Source: Diphasiastrum complanatum
Taxonomy: Eukaryota; Streptophyta; Lycopodiopsida; Lycopodiales; Lycopodiaceae
NCBI GenBank assembly: GCA_029204225.1
Contig: CM055095.1
Coordinates: 28,958,845 to 29,022,844 of the forward strand
Direction: 5' to 3'
Length of the DNA: 64,000 nucleotides
Shown here: positions 62,570-64,000 of the stretch, in pieces
Position numbering within the stretch: position 1 is the stretch's first letter
Layout: each line of letters begins with the position of its first letter
Notes under the pieces: model-generated
Database searches by the model: none
Told to the model about the DNA's origin: nothing
The model's input: the letters and a program-made list of their open reading frames with translations, nothing else
Made by a program: the position numbers and the translations under genes

Positions 62570-64000
62570 ATGGAGGATGCAAACGGGAGTCAAGCAGATG
62601 TTGATGATCGACATAACCTGAACCAATCAGACTTGCCCTTGAATGATCAGACACATTTGAAAGAGGTAAGCATGGATGGAATCACCTCTGCATTGAGTTC
62701 ATGGAGGCATTTTCATATTTCACTAGCATTGTAGTTCTCATCAAATGAATGTAGGGAACTGAAAGTGCTATTTCATAGGGTGACCAAGTCAACTAATTAT
62801 TTTTGAAAGACTCGATGATATAAAAAATAGCAATACTTGAGCCTTTAGATCATAGAATTAATGAACCATGGGCGGTTCACCACGGTTCTCAGAACCGTAC
62901 AGTGAATCGTACAATTCTCAATTTTTTTTGGCCAGAACCGTGGTGAACCGCGTAGTTATTAATTAATTAATTAATTTTTTATTTTTTTAGTTCATTTTTT
63001 TATCAAACAATAATCAATTAAATAATTAATTATTTATGATGAACCGTACCACGGTTCATGAACCGTGGTATGGTTCACCCCACAGTTCTCAGACCCCACG
63101 GTTCTGAGAACCGTGGGTACTACTATGCTTTAGATATAGTGCAATGTTTCTAAGATACCATGTACTTATCCAGCTGATGCTGGAGCTGCACTTTTGTTAT
63201 CTGTGCAAAGTCGCTATCCCTCAGTCTTCCAATTATCCTCTGGTTATTTAGTTGCAGATTGAAACTGCTCAACAAGATGATTTCTCACAAAGTCAAGTGC
63301 AAGAACTTCAGACAAAACTGAAAATTAGTGAAGCAGATCTTGAAAGTGCAAGGAACCAGGCTGCAAAAGCAGATGCAGCAGCTCAAGCATTGGAGGAAAA
63401 GATTGCTGTTGCAGAAGAGACTGCAAAGGATGCGTTGCAGAAAGCATCAGAGCTGAATAAATCTTTGATTGAATCGGAGGATTTATGTAAGCTAGCGGAG
63501 ACAAAGGTAGATCAACTCGCGTCTGAACTAAGCAAAGCTAATGAAGCTGCAGGCAGAATGGCTGACTTGGAGGGGCAGCTCAAGGACCTATGTGAGAAAA
63601 GTACCATTTCAGATAGTAGCATCAAGGAGTATGCCTCAAAGTTAGAGGAAGCAGAAAAAGTCGTGACTGCACTAAAGGTGAAGATCGAAGAGCTAGAAAG
63701 TGAAGCTGCAGAAAAAGCACAAGCGGAAGCATCTGCAAAAATTGCAGAAGAAAAAGTCAAGGTACTTGAAGATCAATTAGCACAAGCCAAATCAGAGGCT
63801 GACAAAGAAATTGAGTATAGAGAATTGAAAATACATGAGGTACAAGAAAAGGTTGCAGCGATTGAAGGACAATTACTTCATAACAAGGAACAGACAGATC
63901 AACTATCAAAAGAAGCCCAGGAGCACATCAATTCTATTGCAGCTGAATTGCACAAAGCTAAAGAAGAAGAGGGAGTGAGTCTGGAAGAGCTAGCTAAGTT
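62570..64000 (+). CDS. Long coiled-coil protein, N-terminal part (open at window end)
   Basis: Coding exons 62570-62665 (donor AAAGAG|GTAAGC, phase 0) and 63257-64000 (acceptor TTAGTTGCAG, phase 0, still open). Start chosen at 62570 (MEDANGSQADVDDRHNLN) because TTTTCCTGCAG lies 8 bases upstream; the frame is also open back to an ATG at 62435 (MAVETWWFDHGL) behind the acceptor TTTTAG at 62428, which would add 45 residues. The second exon gives 248 codons of near-continuous heptad sequence rich in Ala, Glu, Lys, Gln and Leu (VQELQTKLKISEADLESA, ALEEKIAVAEETAKDALQKA, LEDQLAQAKSEADKEIE), so a long parallel coiled coil is likely. No membrane segment or catalytic motif seen. I cannot name the family; plant long coiled-coil, golgin-like or scaffold proteins are possible. 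Confidence 0.8.
62866..63122. mobile_element. Foldback element built on CCACGGTTC/GAACCGTGG, in intron 62666-63256
   Basis: A perfect 20-base palindrome lies at 63049-63068, a near-perfect 21-base one at 63096-63116, and CCACGGTTCTCAGAACCGT at 62880-62898. CACGGTTC/GAACCGTG words fill both ends around an AT-rich centre (TTAATTAATTAATTAA at about 62957). Confidence 0.7.

Overview
The window is nuclear DNA of a seed plant, most likely an angiosperm; the species cannot be fixed from the sequence. The evidence is spliced genes with GT/GC...AG introns, long CT/GA microsatellites, and many decayed Ty1/copia and Ty3/gypsy LTR retrotransposons with plant-type primer-binding sites (TGGTATCAGAGC for initiator tRNA-Met; TGGCGCCGTTGCCG, which fits tRNA-Asp). 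Gene density is very low: about 60 of 64 kb is intron, intergenic DNA or transposon debris.

Three host genes can be supported, all on the + strand. (1) A 3' gene fragment enters at base 1, with exons 1-297, 902-1243, 1480-1570 and 3974-4065 (or to a stop at 4077). (2) A small gene at 20.58-21.58 kb can be read as a 92-residue protein. It sits behind a heat-shock-element cluster, a TATAAATA box and a GA-rich leader with two tiny upstream ORFs. Its last two exons could instead be the terminal exons of gene 1 across a 16.6-kb intron. (3) A coiled-coil protein gene starts near 58.5 kb with a GA-rich non-coding first exon and a long 5'-UTR intron, has coding exons from 62.57 kb, and runs off the right edge. 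Its upstream region (57.72-58.47 kb) is four tandem ~185-bp units carrying eight CACGTG cores.

Between the genes, 9.6-18.4 kb is a nest of + strand copia elements plus one decayed gypsy LTR. One LTR here carries seven inverted CCAAT boxes at a 32-bp period. 25.6-27.9 kb is a broken non-LTR reverse transcriptase whose family's C-terminal end reappears at 43.5-44.07 kb. 28.4-34.1 kb is bounded by an inverted pair of related LTRs around 4.5 kb of AT-rich non-coding DNA. 35.2-40.8 kb is a minus-strand gypsy gag-protease element without reverse transcriptase. Its LTR sits in a minus-strand copia element (40.8-43.5 kb). A second minus-strand copia element (45.07-48.74 kb) has its 3' LTR inserted in another LTR. 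The 3' end of a third copia lies at 51.9-52.3 kb. 48.7-51.1 kb holds nothing I can assign.

The most unusual recurring feature is a scattered set of small insertions (near 2.0, 23.2, 56.3, 57.1, 57.4, 61.4, 62.1 and 62.9-63.1 kb). Each is built from near-perfect palindromes or hairpins, several of them around one short word that differs between copies.
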